64,000 nt of DNA from Trichobilharzia regenti (GCA_944472135.2 OX235262.1:23111362-23175361), one strand, 5' to 3'. Numbered from the stretch's first letter, positions 46,568 through 58,169 are shown. The notes: generated from the sequence alone by a model not told the origin. Program-made: numbers and translations.

Positions 46568-46797
46568 AAATGCATCTGAACCATTGTGAACAATTTTCAG
46601 CCATGTCATCAGTAGTCAGTCTTCTACTATTGGTTCTGAGCATTTATTATTTTCAATGATCTGATCAAAACACTTGTTTTAATGACTGTGATTATTCCAT
46701 GGTCTACACCATAATCTGCTTATTCTTGTTCTCTCCTCAATTGTATTTTATTCTACTTTTTTTTAAATGTTTGTTCATATAAATTATTATTATCAAG

Positions 46798-46971
46798 GAC
46801 GGTCAAGTAGATGGTGAACACCGATGTTTAGGAAAGAAATCTACAGAGATGAATACAAGTAATAATGCAACAAATAAAACTACTACAAATTCAGAGGATC
46901 AATGTGAACTGATTGAATTAATATCAACTGCACATTCAAGATCTGAAGAAACTCCAGAGACTAAAGCACAT
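46798..46971 (+). CDS. Exon 8: cytoplasmic tail
   Basis: A 174-nt phase-0 exon between TATCAAG and GTAGGT. It encodes a polar segment with NTSNNATNKTTTNSEDQ and CELIELISTAHSR. The acceptor lacks a long pyrimidine tract. Confidence 0.6.
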
Positions 46972-47227
46972 GTAGGTCTCATCATTCGCTTATTCATAAT
47001 TTCATTATTTCAGTGGTAATAATTATAATATTAAAACATTTTTAAGGTTGAATTTAATTCTTTTTTTTTGTTAGAAAACTGTAATAGTTGTTAATTATTA
47101 AGCGTATTGTAAAATTGGACAGATGGGAAGTTTCCAACCAGTATTCCCCATTTTCACACATTCACACTTTATTCACCGATTCGATGATCAACTTCAGTTC
47201 TTAGATTTCATCACTAACCAATATTAG

Positions 47228-47545
47228 TTAGAGAGAGAGAGAGATAATTGGAAACCGGGGAGAACTGGATAACTGTTTTGTCCTATTATGGGACTCTTCA
47301 GTGTCGTGCTCCCATGATCCTGACAAAATCCAGTCGGGAAATTTCAGGTAACGCGAGAAAGCTCGTTGACAATTCAGCTACATGGGGTGGAATTCAGTGA
47401 CTTATGAATTCTAACCTTGTCAGCTTGCGATACAGAACTACCATCCCCAATTCCGTTGATGAACCTCCACTCCACCTTGACATGGTGGATCCCACTGGTC
47501 ACTAATTCCCATCCAGTAGCCATAACTGAGCTGGTGATTGATATT
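47228..47545 (-). mobile_element. tRNA-hammerhead repeat R6, diverged
   Basis: Old copy of the family. The hammerhead segment keeps a perfect stem II (GUCC/GGAC) but GAAA has become AAAA and three bases at the core are missing. Confidence 0.5.
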
Positions 47546-47829
47546 TAGGCTATAGGATTTATAAGGTTTCCGGACTATACTGACGAGCTGCTTAATATCA
47601 TTGACCAGTAACTTCATAATTCAGAATTCGAATCTGTGACTAATTCTTGATAGGCAACGATCAATTTCCGTACATTTTGATCCACACAATTGAATAATTG
47701 CTGTATTACATCAACAAACCAGTGCTTCGGTGGTAGAATGCTGGCCAGTGAACACTGAAAAATCTTGGAATCATTTTGCTTTACTTAAAATTTTAATTTA
47801 ACAATCAGTTAATGGTGAAGATTTATAGT

Positions 47830-48640
47830 TCAGGTGGATGATATTGATGAATTAGTTGTGTTCACTGTCTGTGGAGCTGGTTGATTCAGTCGCGAAGATT
47901 TTGCCGCCCACGCCATTACTTCTTCACATTGTTCTCTACCTATCAAAGAAACTTCTGCCCCTGTGTCGACCAAATAGACTAGTTCTCTTCCATTAACCCG
48001 TAATCGTCTGTAAACAGCATCTCTTCCAACAAATCCCACAACCTCCAAACTCAGACGAGGAGAAGAAGAAAGACTGAATCATTTAAAGTTATTTGATTTT
48101 CGTTTCGGGCAATTTCTCTTCCAATGACCGGTTCTTCCGCAAGTAAAACATCTGTTGTTGCGTCTTTCTCATATCCGCCATTGACTGTTTCAACTCTTCA
48201 ATCTGGTCTTCAATCTTCTTGAATTCTTAGCACTCCGTCACCACTAGAGCAACATGCGAAGTCATCAGTCGCTATGTAACTTTTGCCATTTCGTGAACAT
48301 CCATTGGCTGATATGCATTAATTAATTAGTTGCAACTGATGAGGGATATCCGTCGGGACGCGTTCGATGAACTGGGAAGCTAGCATTTTCTGTCGCGAAT
48401 CCTCGTCCAAGGTGGATAATGCGTGTCGCAGGAGATTTGTCAGCGTTACTGTGTGAACCAACGGATCCTTGTAGATTACTTTTTTGTAGCTGTACAGTTT
48501 GTAAACTATTCTATCTTGAAGTAGTTTGGTAGATAGTCACTAGAAGTAGAATCCAACAGAATGTGGATTTCATCCCATCGGGTATTCACCAGCTGGAGGT
48601 ATGTGCTATCCCCCGGTGAGTGGTGGTGTTTTTTCACTTA
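47830..48640 (-). pseudogene. LTR-retrotransposon gag-protease remnant
   Basis: Minus-strand remnant with a gag-like part (TVTLTNLLRHALSTLDEDSR), a CCHC zinc knuckle (CFTCGRTGHWKRNC, about 48128-48169) and a retroviral-type protease with VYLVDTGAEVSLI-like active site (47925-47965). Stops separate the parts. No RT or LTR is attached. Confidence 0.7.
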
Positions 48641-49090
48641 GAATGGGATTAAAAACAAGTAATGACTTTTGCTGGTTGCACAAGAGGTGGTTCTAGTGTC
48701 CCAAGCAGATAACGACTTGGCATTTGAAACGATGGATGCTGAGTTCGAGTCTCATGTGGGAAAGCTAGTATCTCCAACTGACTAGTCTCAAGTAGGACAA
48801 AATGTGCCTCCTGGATCCCCACTGCTAGTCACCATCCACCGAATCACTTCGAGATAATCCATAGACATCGTCGAGGCGTTCGTACTGGGCAGCCGACATG
48901 TTAGCAACAGAAGCTGAACATTTCAGCCCACTCAATCAACGGTAAACAAATAACTATTCTACCTTTGTTAAACCAATGCATTTTGATGTAACTCAGTCGA
49001 ATTTACTAACAACACTAACCTCTGTTCAAGTGAATCATCTTCATTAGTGCACCTTTGTATGCTAATTTTCATCTTTCATTTTTACAACAG

Positions 49091-49523
49091 GTCTATGTCT
49101 CACCAACTGTAGCTTATGCAACTGTGTCTATGGCTAATAATTCCCAGCTGGGTATGTCAGCGTTAACAACTATTCTACCATCAAATTATCCCCTTCCACG
49201 ATATGTTGTAGCAGCTGGTGAAATGAGTAGTAGTAATAATTTCACTTCTGAACTGGACAAACTACCAGATGGTACACTAATTGGTACACCGATATTAATA
49301 TCAGCTAATTCTAATAATGGTGTTGTAACAGGTTTAATACCAGACTCAAGTAGTACAAATATGAATTCATCAGTCACATATGTGAAGTTAGCTAAACCAT
49401 TTGTTGTCAACTCTGAACAGATGGCTACATCAGTTGGTCAACCGTGCAGTAGTCAAGACGATCATCCATTAGCTGTGGGATCTGTTCAGAATTTGAATAA
49501 TATTAATCAGTCCAAAAACCTAG
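49091..49523 (+). CDS. Exon 9: cytoplasmic tail
   Basis: A 433-nt exon, phase 0 to 1, between TTACAACAG and GTGAGA. It encodes VYVSPTVAYATVSMANNSQ, LPSNYPLPRYVVAAGEM and several Ser/Asn-rich parts. It is the longest exon of the gene and the frame stays fully open. Confidence 0.8.
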
Positions 49524-49614
49524 GTGAGATGTTTTTAAAAAAATCTTTTTTCTATGTTTCTGTCGATTTTGTGCACTAAGTTTCAATATAAAATTGATTT
49601 TATGAAATATTATT

Positions 49615-50785
49615 ATTACTACTATTATTTGTTATAGTTCCCTCAGATTCCGACTGGAATATAAGGATAAAGCACCACATCTCCACTTCATCTTTTTCTC
49701 TGCATTCCTCTTTAGTTGACTCCTAGATTGCCATGAGCTCACATCCCTCTCCTCGCATGACCTTCTCCATGTCACTCTTGGGGCTAGGTTAAACTCGGCT
49801 TTTTCCATTCGGGTTCCAGTTGAGAACTGGCCTAGTTTGCTATGTCATTCAACAGTTTCCTCATTATGTATTCGATCCATCTTCATTTACTTCGTCATAT
49901 CTGTCGAACAATAGGTTCCTGGTCTTTTGTTGTTTATTCCCAATGTCCGACCTTCTAATCTATAGAATGTAAGCAACGAAGGCAGCTGTTGATAAAAGTC
50001 TTCAGCGGCCTGTCGAAAATACTATTGATGAAGAGTGCGACAAGACTGCGATGATAAAAAATCCAGATGTTGTTCATTATGTCTAGCACAGTAGATTTTC
50101 AGACTGATCCCAGAGTGATGAAGGTATGCTTTGTGATTTTAGCTTTGAAATCCTCATCCGATTGCCGATTGTGCCTTCAGTTGAAACGATGCTATCTAGC
50201 TAGATAAGCGAGAGAAGTGATCTCTTTTGAAATTTACTCCGTTGTCAGTGATTGATATTTGCTGTTTGTTTTTGGTTATCTTCATCACCCTTGTCTTCTC
50301 CATGTTCATTTGAGGTGGTAGTCTCTCTTCGCCACTTGTCTCTTCTGGCGGCTTGTTTGTTTTGCGGCTGTAGATCTCTAAGTTTGCGTGACATTGGGCA
50401 TTGGAAATCGTCCGTGAAGTCCAAATCTCCTAGAGTTTTCTTATCAACACTATGTATTCCTGTCTTCTTGCTCCCTATGCGAAGTCTACTGCTTAATCCC
50501 CTCCACCACAATAGTAGGCAACCTTGTCTTACTTCACTCTATCTTCACTTCACAGGCTTTACTGAGTTTTCTTTTTGTGGGTTACTCGACAAGTGAAATT
50601 ATCATATAGATGTTGAATGAAGTTCACAGAAGATTTGAGACGCTTCATATTGTTGAATAAGTTTTTTCCTAATAACTTCATGGATGTCGACATTATCGAA
50701 GGCCTTTTCAAAATCGATGAAATTGAGTCAGAGATTTGACTGCCATTCTATGCTCCATTCGACAGTGCTGTGGAGATATAAGTAT
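49615..50785 (-). mobile_element. RTE fragment (RTE-L)
   Basis: ATT-repeat tail, C-terminal remnants and, near 50640-50780, the RT palm segment with FEKAFDNVD. Frames are broken. It is followed at once by a PLE. Confidence 0.75.
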
Positions 50786-50867
50786 AAAACTGTGGTAGTA
50801 GAGTATAACTCCATTATGGACAAGATTTTATTTTGATAAATCACACAGTGTTACACAGTAATATTAA

Positions 50868-50917
50868 CTGATGACCACGTTTCGACAACAAATTATTGCC
50901 ACTCATAATCATATCAA
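50868..50917 (-). ncRNA. Hammerhead-like fold with A3-U8 core
   Basis: Stem I UUGAU/AUCAG, core AUGAUUA, extra U, shortened stem II, GAAA, stem III AC/GU with loop GUG, then GUC. Confidence 0.4.
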
Positions 50918-51305
50918 GTCACTCACACAACTTTTTCTTTCCTTGATTATGCCTTCTTTTGATTTTTCAGGGTTAATGCACATTGTGCTCTCGAACCTCT
51001 TCTGCTGTTGTCTTATCTTTTGAACCTAGTGCTACTTGTATGTTAGGAATGGTATCCTCTAGTTTTAATTTACTATTTGTTACATTGAAATTTAGTCCTT
51101 TCTCAAGTACTTTCATCTTACTAGGGCTTCCCTTGATGAGAGGTTGATCACCCATTTCGTCCTGTCAATTGAGGATGAAACGTTGCCGTCGATTTCATTT
51201 ATTGTGTTCTTTTCTTCAATTAGTTTGTTGAATTTTTTGATATGTGTGGTTTTTGATTTTCTCAATACTGATTTACTGTTGGAAGGAAAACGTTGTGTAA
51301 GTAGC

Positions 51306-51355
51306 TTGATATGATTATGAGTGGCAGTAATTTGTCGTCGAAACGTGGTCATCAG
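51306..51355 (+). ncRNA. Hammerhead-like fold with A3-U8 core
   Basis: Mirror copy of the motif at 50868 in the other arm: same stem I, core AUGAUUA (51311-51317), GAAA and GUC. Confidence 0.4.
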
Positions 51356-51544
51356 TTAATATTACTGTGTAACAACACTGTGTGATTTATCAGAATAAAA
51401 TCTTATCTATAATGGAGTGCTGTGCAGAATTGCGATTTAATCCTCACATGTTTTAGCTTTCCTGAATCCAACTTGTCCTGAACAGAGTCCTGCATTCATC
51501 GCATATTTCAGTCCCTCTATACAATTACTTTTGTTTATATATAT

Positions 51545-51912
51545 ATTTTTGATTATAGCTTGATTCCACACCGTATTTTTGGTACAACTATGGAATTTTC
51601 TGTATGTGATATCGGTAGCCCAAATTTAGCAGGCCGACCATAGATATCAGGTGTGCGTCGGCAGGGAATCTAACCTTAGACCATGTGCACTGTCGGCGAG
51701 AGTCCTGTGCGTCGGTGGCACAGTGGTTAGGACTCTCGCCGACCATGCATATGGTCCGGGGTTCGAGCCCACGCCGGCGCACACCTGATATCTATGGTTG
51801 GCCTGCAGAATTTGGGCTACCGATATCCATGCTGAAAATTCCATGCTTGTACCAAAAATACAGTGTGGAATCAAGCTGTAAATCAAAAAATAACCACTGC
51901 GCCACCGACGCA
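51545..51912 (-). mobile_element. SINE A interrupted by another SINE A
   Basis: A minus-strand copy (51545-51706) is cut inside its head. The missing 22 bases (AACCACTGCGCCACCGACG...) follow at 51891-51912 after an inserted plus-strand copy. Confidence 0.8.
51707..51890 (+). mobile_element. SINE A copy nested in SINE A
   Basis: Full-length copy (box A GGTGGCACAGTGG, box B GGGTTCGAGCCC) inserted into the preceding one. No target duplication is visible. It ends about 170 bp before exon 10. Confidence 0.85.
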
Positions 51913-52063
51913 CCAGATACATATATATAAAGACGTAAAGACAATGATGAATTTAGAATTCTGTTGGTTTTGTTAAGCCATAATCATTTGAGAAATGTGA
52001 GCAGTCATTTATTTATCAAAGCGTCGTTATTAACATTTACTTTCTATTTCTTATTTACTACAG

Positions 52064-52420
52064 CTACAAGCTCTTTACGCTTAAGAACTCTGCCTTCAAG
52101 ACGTCATGTGGCTAAAGAATTTTTAGACGAATCAGTTCTAGCTACAATGGCTCGTTCAAAAACTCCATTAAATAATAAAATCGGTGTTAATCAAATTACA
52201 CAAGTTCATACTGAAGCAGTAATGACTACTGCTCATGCCTTACCGAGTAGTGCACTGGTATCATTAAATCCATCGGTACTGTTAATTCGAACAAGTCAAC
52301 CGGTTAAAACTATTAATGAAGAATGTGAAGGAAATATGAATGAAATGGATCAAATTAAAGTTGTAACAACACTACCTGAATTATTGTCTAACAGGTCTAT
52401 AGGAACAATGTCCTGTGGAA
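52064..52420 (+). CDS. Exon 10: cytoplasmic tail
   Basis: A 357-nt exon, phase 1 to 1, between TTTACTACAG and GTAAGT. It encodes a basic start (SSLRLRTLPSRRHVAKEF) and then ALPSSALVSLNPSVLLIRT. It is directly followed by a TA microsatellite and an RTE fragment in the next intron. Confidence 0.8.
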
Positions 52421-52459
52421 GTAAGTTCACTTTCAAATAATTTCACTTCTTAATGTTTG

Positions 52460-52502
<43 letters not shown>
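52460..52502. repeat. TA microsatellite
   Basis: TA repeat just after exon 10. Confidence 0.9.
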
Positions 52503-52504
<2 letters not shown>

Positions 52505-52559
52505 GCTTTAACAATGTTTGTGAACACTTGACTAGTTGCTTGTGATGCAATAGTTCTTT

Positions 52560-53748
52560 TTAAGCATACTTTACAGAACAAGTCATGCATCGATCAAATT
52601 GCAACACTACGCATCATCATTGAACAGAGCTTGGAATGGCAATTAGCTCTATATCTCAACTTCATTGACTTTGAAAAGGCCTTTGACATCGTCGATCCAG
52701 AGGGGATTTGGAAACTATTATACATCCCATCCAACAGTTGTACGACAATGCTGCATGCCAAGTAATCCACAACGAGAAACTCACGGAATCCTTCGAAGTG
52801 AAGACGGGAGTAAGATAGGCTGGCTGCCTTCTATCTCCAATGATTTCCCTGTTTGCAGTAGATTGGATAATGTGACAGACAGCGGTGGACAGTGAGGAAA
52901 CAAGAATAAAGTGGACTTACACAAAACTTGAAAGATCTGGACTTCACCGATGTGATATATGTCTGATTTCCCACAAACTGGAAGACATGCAAGTGAAAAG
53001 CAACAAGCTGGCAGAAGAAGCATCAAAGATAGGACTTCAAGTGAACACAGAGAAAACAGAGGTGATGACGATTCCTGGGCAACAGCAACAACAGACAACA
53101 ATCAGCATCAATGGGAGGAACCTGAAAGAAACAACCTCCTTTACCTAACTATCTACCTGGGAAGCATCGTTTCAGCTATAGGCGGACAGAACTGATCAGA
53201 ATATCAAAGCGAGTATCGAGAAAGCAAGGCAAGTTTTCATTTTCCAGCGGTACTCAGCATGAAAAATGAGATCTGGATTTTCAACTCCAATGTAAAGTCA
53301 GTGCTACTTTATGGATCAGAGACTTTGAGCATCATGAAAAGCACTTCGAACAAACTAAAGACCTTCTTCAATACCTGTCTTCGCTCAATGCTCAAGATCA
53401 TATGGCCTCCAGAAAAGATCAGAAACAGGGAGAGAACCAACCCAACAGAAACTGACTGTGCAACAAATCTGCAGGAAGAAATGGAAGTGGATTGGTCATA
53501 CTTTGAGAAAACAAACCATCAAGTGAGTGACATCACACACCAGGCCATCGCTCGAGTGCAACCCGAATGGGGAGTAGCGAGTTGGTCGTCAGGGCAAGGG
53601 GGACACGGAGGAGGTCATGTGAAGGGGAGATGAAAACATGTGGGCAGACGTGGAGCGAGGTGATGAAAACGTTGGCAGAGAACCGAACCCAATGGAGACG
53701 TACGTCCAAAGCCCGATTTTCCTCTAGGAACTAAAGGAAACAGTAATA
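52560..53748 (+). mobile_element. RTE fragment (RTE-M)
   Basis: 5'-truncated copy starting in RT (IDQIATLRIII, LNFIDFEKAFDIVD) and running through LLYGSETLSIMKST to the 3' end GAAACAGTAATAAT. Frameshifted many times. Confidence 0.8.
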
Positions 53749-53754
53749 ATGAGC

Positions 53755-54885
53755 ATACCTTACGAATCGCATTTTTGCTCCACACTTGTCTTCAATGGCC
53801 TTAAAACCTCCCAATCCCTTGGTCCAGGAAGCGTGCTGGTTATTATCCTCAGAAAATGTGCTGACATTTCATGTTATCCTCTCACCGGCATTTTTAATGA
53901 ATCACTTTACACTAATTTTTTTGTGCTTGTTTCTTGGATGGATATTAAGATTGTTCCTGTGCCAAAATCATCAAGTGTTAAGTTTCGATCTATGGCTACT
54001 ACCTCATCTTTTTTTTCTGAAAACAACAAATGGAAAAACTGCATTTCCTTATTAACCTTGAACGTTCGTTAAAGGCTTTTAGTGAGCTTAAACAATTTGC
54101 TTATAATTACGACAGGTGTACTTTAGATGTTGCTCTTGTCTTAGATCATAATATTGCCTCTACTTTAGACAGAGGTGCTAAATATGTTCGGAGTGTCTTC
54201 CTTGATTACACATCTGCCTTTAACTGTGTAACTAGGCCTCTTTTGTTAAACAGGTTTATTGTGACACAAGCAGGGTGCTGGGTTAATAAGTGGTCGCACT
54301 CTTATTTTTCTGATTGGGAGCAGTACATTGTACACAACAGAAAGCCTTCCACTGTTTTAATTTCTAGCTAGTGTCTCTCAGGGTGCTGTTGTTTCTCTTT
54401 TTTTTCTGTCTTCTTTTTTCCCACATGATTTGCCTCATTCTGATAAAGTCACTTCTGGTAACTATAACAGTGATCTGACTGTCTCCATAACGGTTACTCC
54501 TCCTCAATCAGATTGTTCCAAAATGAATAAAATTTTTAACCAGAAATTAGTCAGTGATCCTTTTCAAATACTCTTGAACTGAATCCCTCCAAATATCAGG
54601 TTGTTAATTGCATTTTAAGACACAAGCGTGACTTACATGAACTGGTTCATTCCCATAATCCTTGTGTCATAAGGGGCACATGAAGTTGAAACTAAGCCGA
54701 ATAATAAATACTTTGGATTGTGTATTTCGTCTGATCTTTCCTGGTCCTCCCACATCATGCTACTGTAAAGTATTTCAGTTAACGTTCTACGTAAGGAAGT
54801 TAAGGCGATTCGGTATTACCTGCTGAAAATTCCACATGGTATCAAAAATACTGTTTAGAATAAAGACTATTATTATTATTAAATT
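53755..54885 (+). mobile_element. CR1-type LINE 3' part, second copy
   Basis: Begins directly after RTE-M. Remnants are the RT fingers (SQSLGPGSVLVIILRKCAD) and motif A (VFLDYTSAFNCV). The 3' end (CTGCTGAAAATTCCACATGG) matches the SINE A tail. Confidence 0.75.
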
Positions 54886-55110
54886 TTTGGTTGAACAATG
54901 AATTGTTCTCCTCGTGACCTAGTGCCGTTCGGTAGGATTCCTGACAGACCTACCAGTGAGCCCAACTGTAGTGTCTCGAATAGTTTCTCTGTTTTAAACA
55001 ATTCGTGTAACTTATTTTGTTTCATGACGACGTCTGTTTTGCTTTACTCCAATCATATCATTTATAACTAAACGTGAATTGTTGTGAACTTTTATCATTG
55101 TTTAATAAAG

Positions 55111-55496
55111 TTGCCAACGCAGTACCACTCTACGTTAGTCATCCAGCATCTGGAGGCCTGGTAGAATTAATGACAGCTCAGAGTATTGGATCTGTACCGC
55201 CTTTTACAATGACATCCGGTGTAATCCCCATATCGTGTAATTCTCAACAAATTCTAAACCATTATATTCCTGCTGGTCATGGTTCAGATGAAACGAGTGG
55301 AATTTTGTCAGATTCTGAAGGTAGTACAAGTTTTACAATCGGTGGTAATATATCTGCCCAATCAAATACCTTATTCTTGCCGCATGGTCTTTATCCAGTC
55401 TCTGGAAGTACAGATGTTCAAATGATTCCACAAATAGTCGGGGATACAGCAAAGTCAACCACAGGTTTCACACCATTTATGTCATCCAGTTCACAA
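55111..55496 (+). CDS. Exon 11: cytoplasmic tail, possible alternative end
   Basis: A 386-nt exon, phase 1 to 0, after TTTAATAAAG. It encodes ANAVPLYVSHPASGGLVELM and FMSSSSQ at the GTAAAT donor. If the donor is not used, the frame continues to a stop at about 55580 and ends in a hydrophobic run (LVLLLMFLVFNAL), which would be an alternative C-terminus. Confidence 0.75.
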
Positions 55497-55706
55497 GTAA
55501 ATAAGAACAAAGTTTATAAATTATCTTATTGGAACAATTTAGTTTTATTATTAATGTTTTTAGTTTTTAATGCTCTTTAACAGGATATCAGACATTTTAT
55601 TTACTGATATAAGTATAAAACTTGAGCACTGTGGTAGAGTATAGCTTCATTATGGATAAGATTTTATTTCGATAAATCACACAGTGTTGTTATACAGTAA
55701 TATTAA

Positions 55707-55756
55707 CTGATGACCACGTTTCGAGAACAAATTATTGCCACTCATAATCATATCAA
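55707..55756 (-). ncRNA. Hammerhead-like fold with A3-U8 core
   Basis: Cleanest copy: stem I UUGAU/AUCAG, core AUGAUUA (55751-55745), extra U, stem II GAG/CUC, GAAA (55722-55719), stem III AC/GU with loop GUG, C17 at 55712. The mirror copy at 56623-56672 has GAAA changed to GUUA and is cut by the SINE. Confidence 0.5.
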
Positions 55757-56672
55757 GTCACTCACAGAACTTTTTCCTTCATTTATTTACATATGTGGGA
55801 TTGACCAGATATTGGAATAAAATTCAATGTAGCATAATGTTGTACATCCAGAAATAATAATATGAGTTTTATTGATCAATTACAATCAGATGGGAAATAA
55901 GACGAGTGTTGTTATAGTCATAATAATAAGTAACTTGTTAGAATGTTGTGATGTACGTGAATTGAATTGAAATAGAATTTTGAGATTATTTATTATCCTC
56001 TTCTGATTTGACTGACTGCTGGTAATAATAAATTCGATATTTTTGGTATTTGCGTTGAGTCATTTCTGTTGCATGTGTTGGGTGTAGACTCAATAAACCA
56101 GGCTTCCTGCTGACTGCCTCCAACTATCTAATATTATCAAATCGATGTGCACCGTGATGGTGACCTACCTAGATCGGTGGCCATATCGCAAAACCTAACT
56201 GACAGAATTCAGTCTGCACCAAAGAAAGGACTAGACACGTCACACCAGTTATTAGTGTCCAATCAAAATACTGAATCCTGGTTCATTGAGTCTACACCCA
56301 ACACATGCAACAGAAATGACTCAACGCAAATACCAAAAATATCGAATTTATTATTACCAGCAGTCAGTCAAATCAGAAGAGGATAATAAATAATCTCAAA
56401 ATTCTATTTCAATTCAATTCACGTACATCACAACATTCTAACAAGTTACTTATTATTATGACTATAACAACACTCGTCTTATTTCCCATCTGATTGTAAT
56501 TGATCAATAACACTCATATTATTATTTCTGGATGTACAACATTATGCTACATTGAATTTTATTCCAATATCTGGTCAATCCCACATATGTAAATAAATGA
56601 AGGAAAAAGTTCTGTGAGTGACTTGATATGATTATGAGTGGCAATAATTTGTTCTCGTTACGTGGTCATCAC

Positions 56673-56866
56673 TGTGCGTCGCTGGCACAGTGGTTAGGAC
56701 TCTCGCCGACCATGCACATGGTCCGGGGTTCGAGCCCATGCCGACGCACACTTGATATCTATGGTCGGCCTGCGAATTTTGGGCTACCCATATCCACGCT
56801 GAAAATTCCACACTTGTACCAAAAATACGGTGTGGAATCAAGCTGTAATCAAAAATAGAATAAAAA
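56673..56866 (+). mobile_element. SINE A copy inside the palindrome
   Basis: Full-length copy inserted in the right arm; about six bases of the arm are missing at the junction. Confidence 0.85.
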
Positions 56867-56995
56867 ATAAATAAATTACTGTATAACACACTGTGTGATT
56901 TATCAAAATAAAATCGTATCCATATTGGAGTTTTATAAACCATTTGAGGTAAGTTTAGCTTGTAAGCAGTGATGACAGGGGGCTCGTTTGGCATT

Positions 56996-57745
56996 TGTCA
57001 GTTTACGCCGACTCTGGCGTAGACGAGATGTTCGACTATCGACCAAAGGGCGGGTGTACTGCTCATCAGTCCGCTCCGTCCTCCTTTATGGCCAGCTGTG
57101 AGACCTGGCCACTGAGAGTGGAAGACATGAAAAGACTAGCTGTCTTTGATCATAGGTGCCTGCGCTCTATTTCCCGTGTAAAGTGGCATAATAAGGTGAG
57201 CAACATTGGGGTTAGGCGTAGAGTTCTAGGTAAACAGGGGAAATCAATCGACGAAGTCGTGAAGCTACAAAGACTGAGATGGTTAGGACATGTGTTACGT
57301 ATGCCAAGCCATCGCCTCCCTCGACGAGCAATGTTAGCGGATATAGGGTCAGGCTGGAAAAAAGCTAGCGGCGGTCAAACAAAAACTTGGCACCAGTCAA
57401 TGAAATCCACAACAGTTGGTCTAAGCCACGTAGGAAGGTGTAGACTTCCAGGCTGGGGTCCTCGAGACGTTAAAAATCTATGGTTGGAAGCAATTGGTGA
57501 CATGGCTCAAAATCGTTCTCAGTGGCGCAGATGCATCCACTCCTTGTGACTTATGATGTCCAATGGAACTGTTTTGTTTTTCTTTATTACTCCTTTGTCT
57601 CACATCTCTACTCACTGTTTCTATTATGCTTTTCGTGTACTTTCTTCTCTTGCTTCGCGTGCTACACGGAAAGTGGCGACTTGAACTGGCGCACATTTGT
57701 GCAAAGTTCTATGTCGAAATCAGACAGACAGACGGATGACTGAGG
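56996..57745 (+). mobile_element. SR2-type LINE C-terminal part, open frame
   Basis: 5'-truncated element with one uninterrupted frame (56995-57549). It contains SCETWPLRVEDMKRLAVFDH, CLRSISRVKW, LQRLRWLGHVLRMPSHRLPR and NRSQWRRCI, the C-terminal region of SR2/RTE proteins. The tail has AGACAGACAGACGG. The lack of stops suggests a fairly young insertion. Confidence 0.8.
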
Positions 57746-57845
57746 ATGAACCAGTGGCAACCAGATTATTAACTTGGCGCTGTGATAGATGAGCTACGAT
57801 GCACATCCGCTAACAAGCTTACTATTCCACTTAATAATAATAATA

Positions 57846-58100
57846 ACAGTAACAATAAATACAGCTTTATTGTGGACAAAACATTTATACATTGCACAGG
57901 ATTCTCGTAATCTAGGATCTTCAAGCCAAACAGCGTAATCTGTAGTATATCATGTGACGCGGTGCTGTTCGATTTGAAGAAGAGACTTATCCCTTATCTC
58001 TGAGAAATGTATACTGATAGTTTGAAAGCCAATCAAAATTGTGCATGAGTACATTTTGTGGTTCATAGACATAATTGAATGGTTTAGACAATAAATATTA
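57846..58100. other. No gene seen
   Basis: Intronic sequence between the SR2 fragment and the R7 palindrome. Confidence 0.5.
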
Positions 58101-58169
58101 GAGAAAATATAATGCTTTACGAGTTGATCACGGATTGATATCAGTTAGAGAACCATTGAAAACCAGGGA

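Larger units (their letters stand above)
50795..51415 (-). mobile_element. PLE fragment, copy 4, with inverted arms
   Basis: Arms at 50795-50930 and 51295-51415 in inverted orientation. The minus strand between them encodes the PLE N-terminal segment (WVINLSSREA, VLEKGLNFNVTNSKLKLEDT, IPNIQVALGS). Confidence 0.75.
55605..56935. mobile_element. Large PLE-derived palindrome
   Basis: Arms of about 430-500 bp (55605-56103 and 56276-56935) are almost perfect inverted copies around a loop of about 170 bp. The right arm is split by a SINE A. No coding sequence remains, so it looks like two PLE end regions joined tail to tail. Confidence 0.75.

Noticed and set aside
50869..50878. The string CTGATGA on the plus strand of PLE arms, as a canonical hammerhead box
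   Set aside because: On that strand no GAAA follows at a usable distance and no stems form. The real fold is on the opposite strand, where this string is part of stem I and the cleavage site.
51707..51780. SINE A heads as true tRNA genes
   Set aside because: They have box A and box B and a tRNA-like outline, but are always followed by the same SINE body and lie in many copies; the anticodon arm is degenerate.
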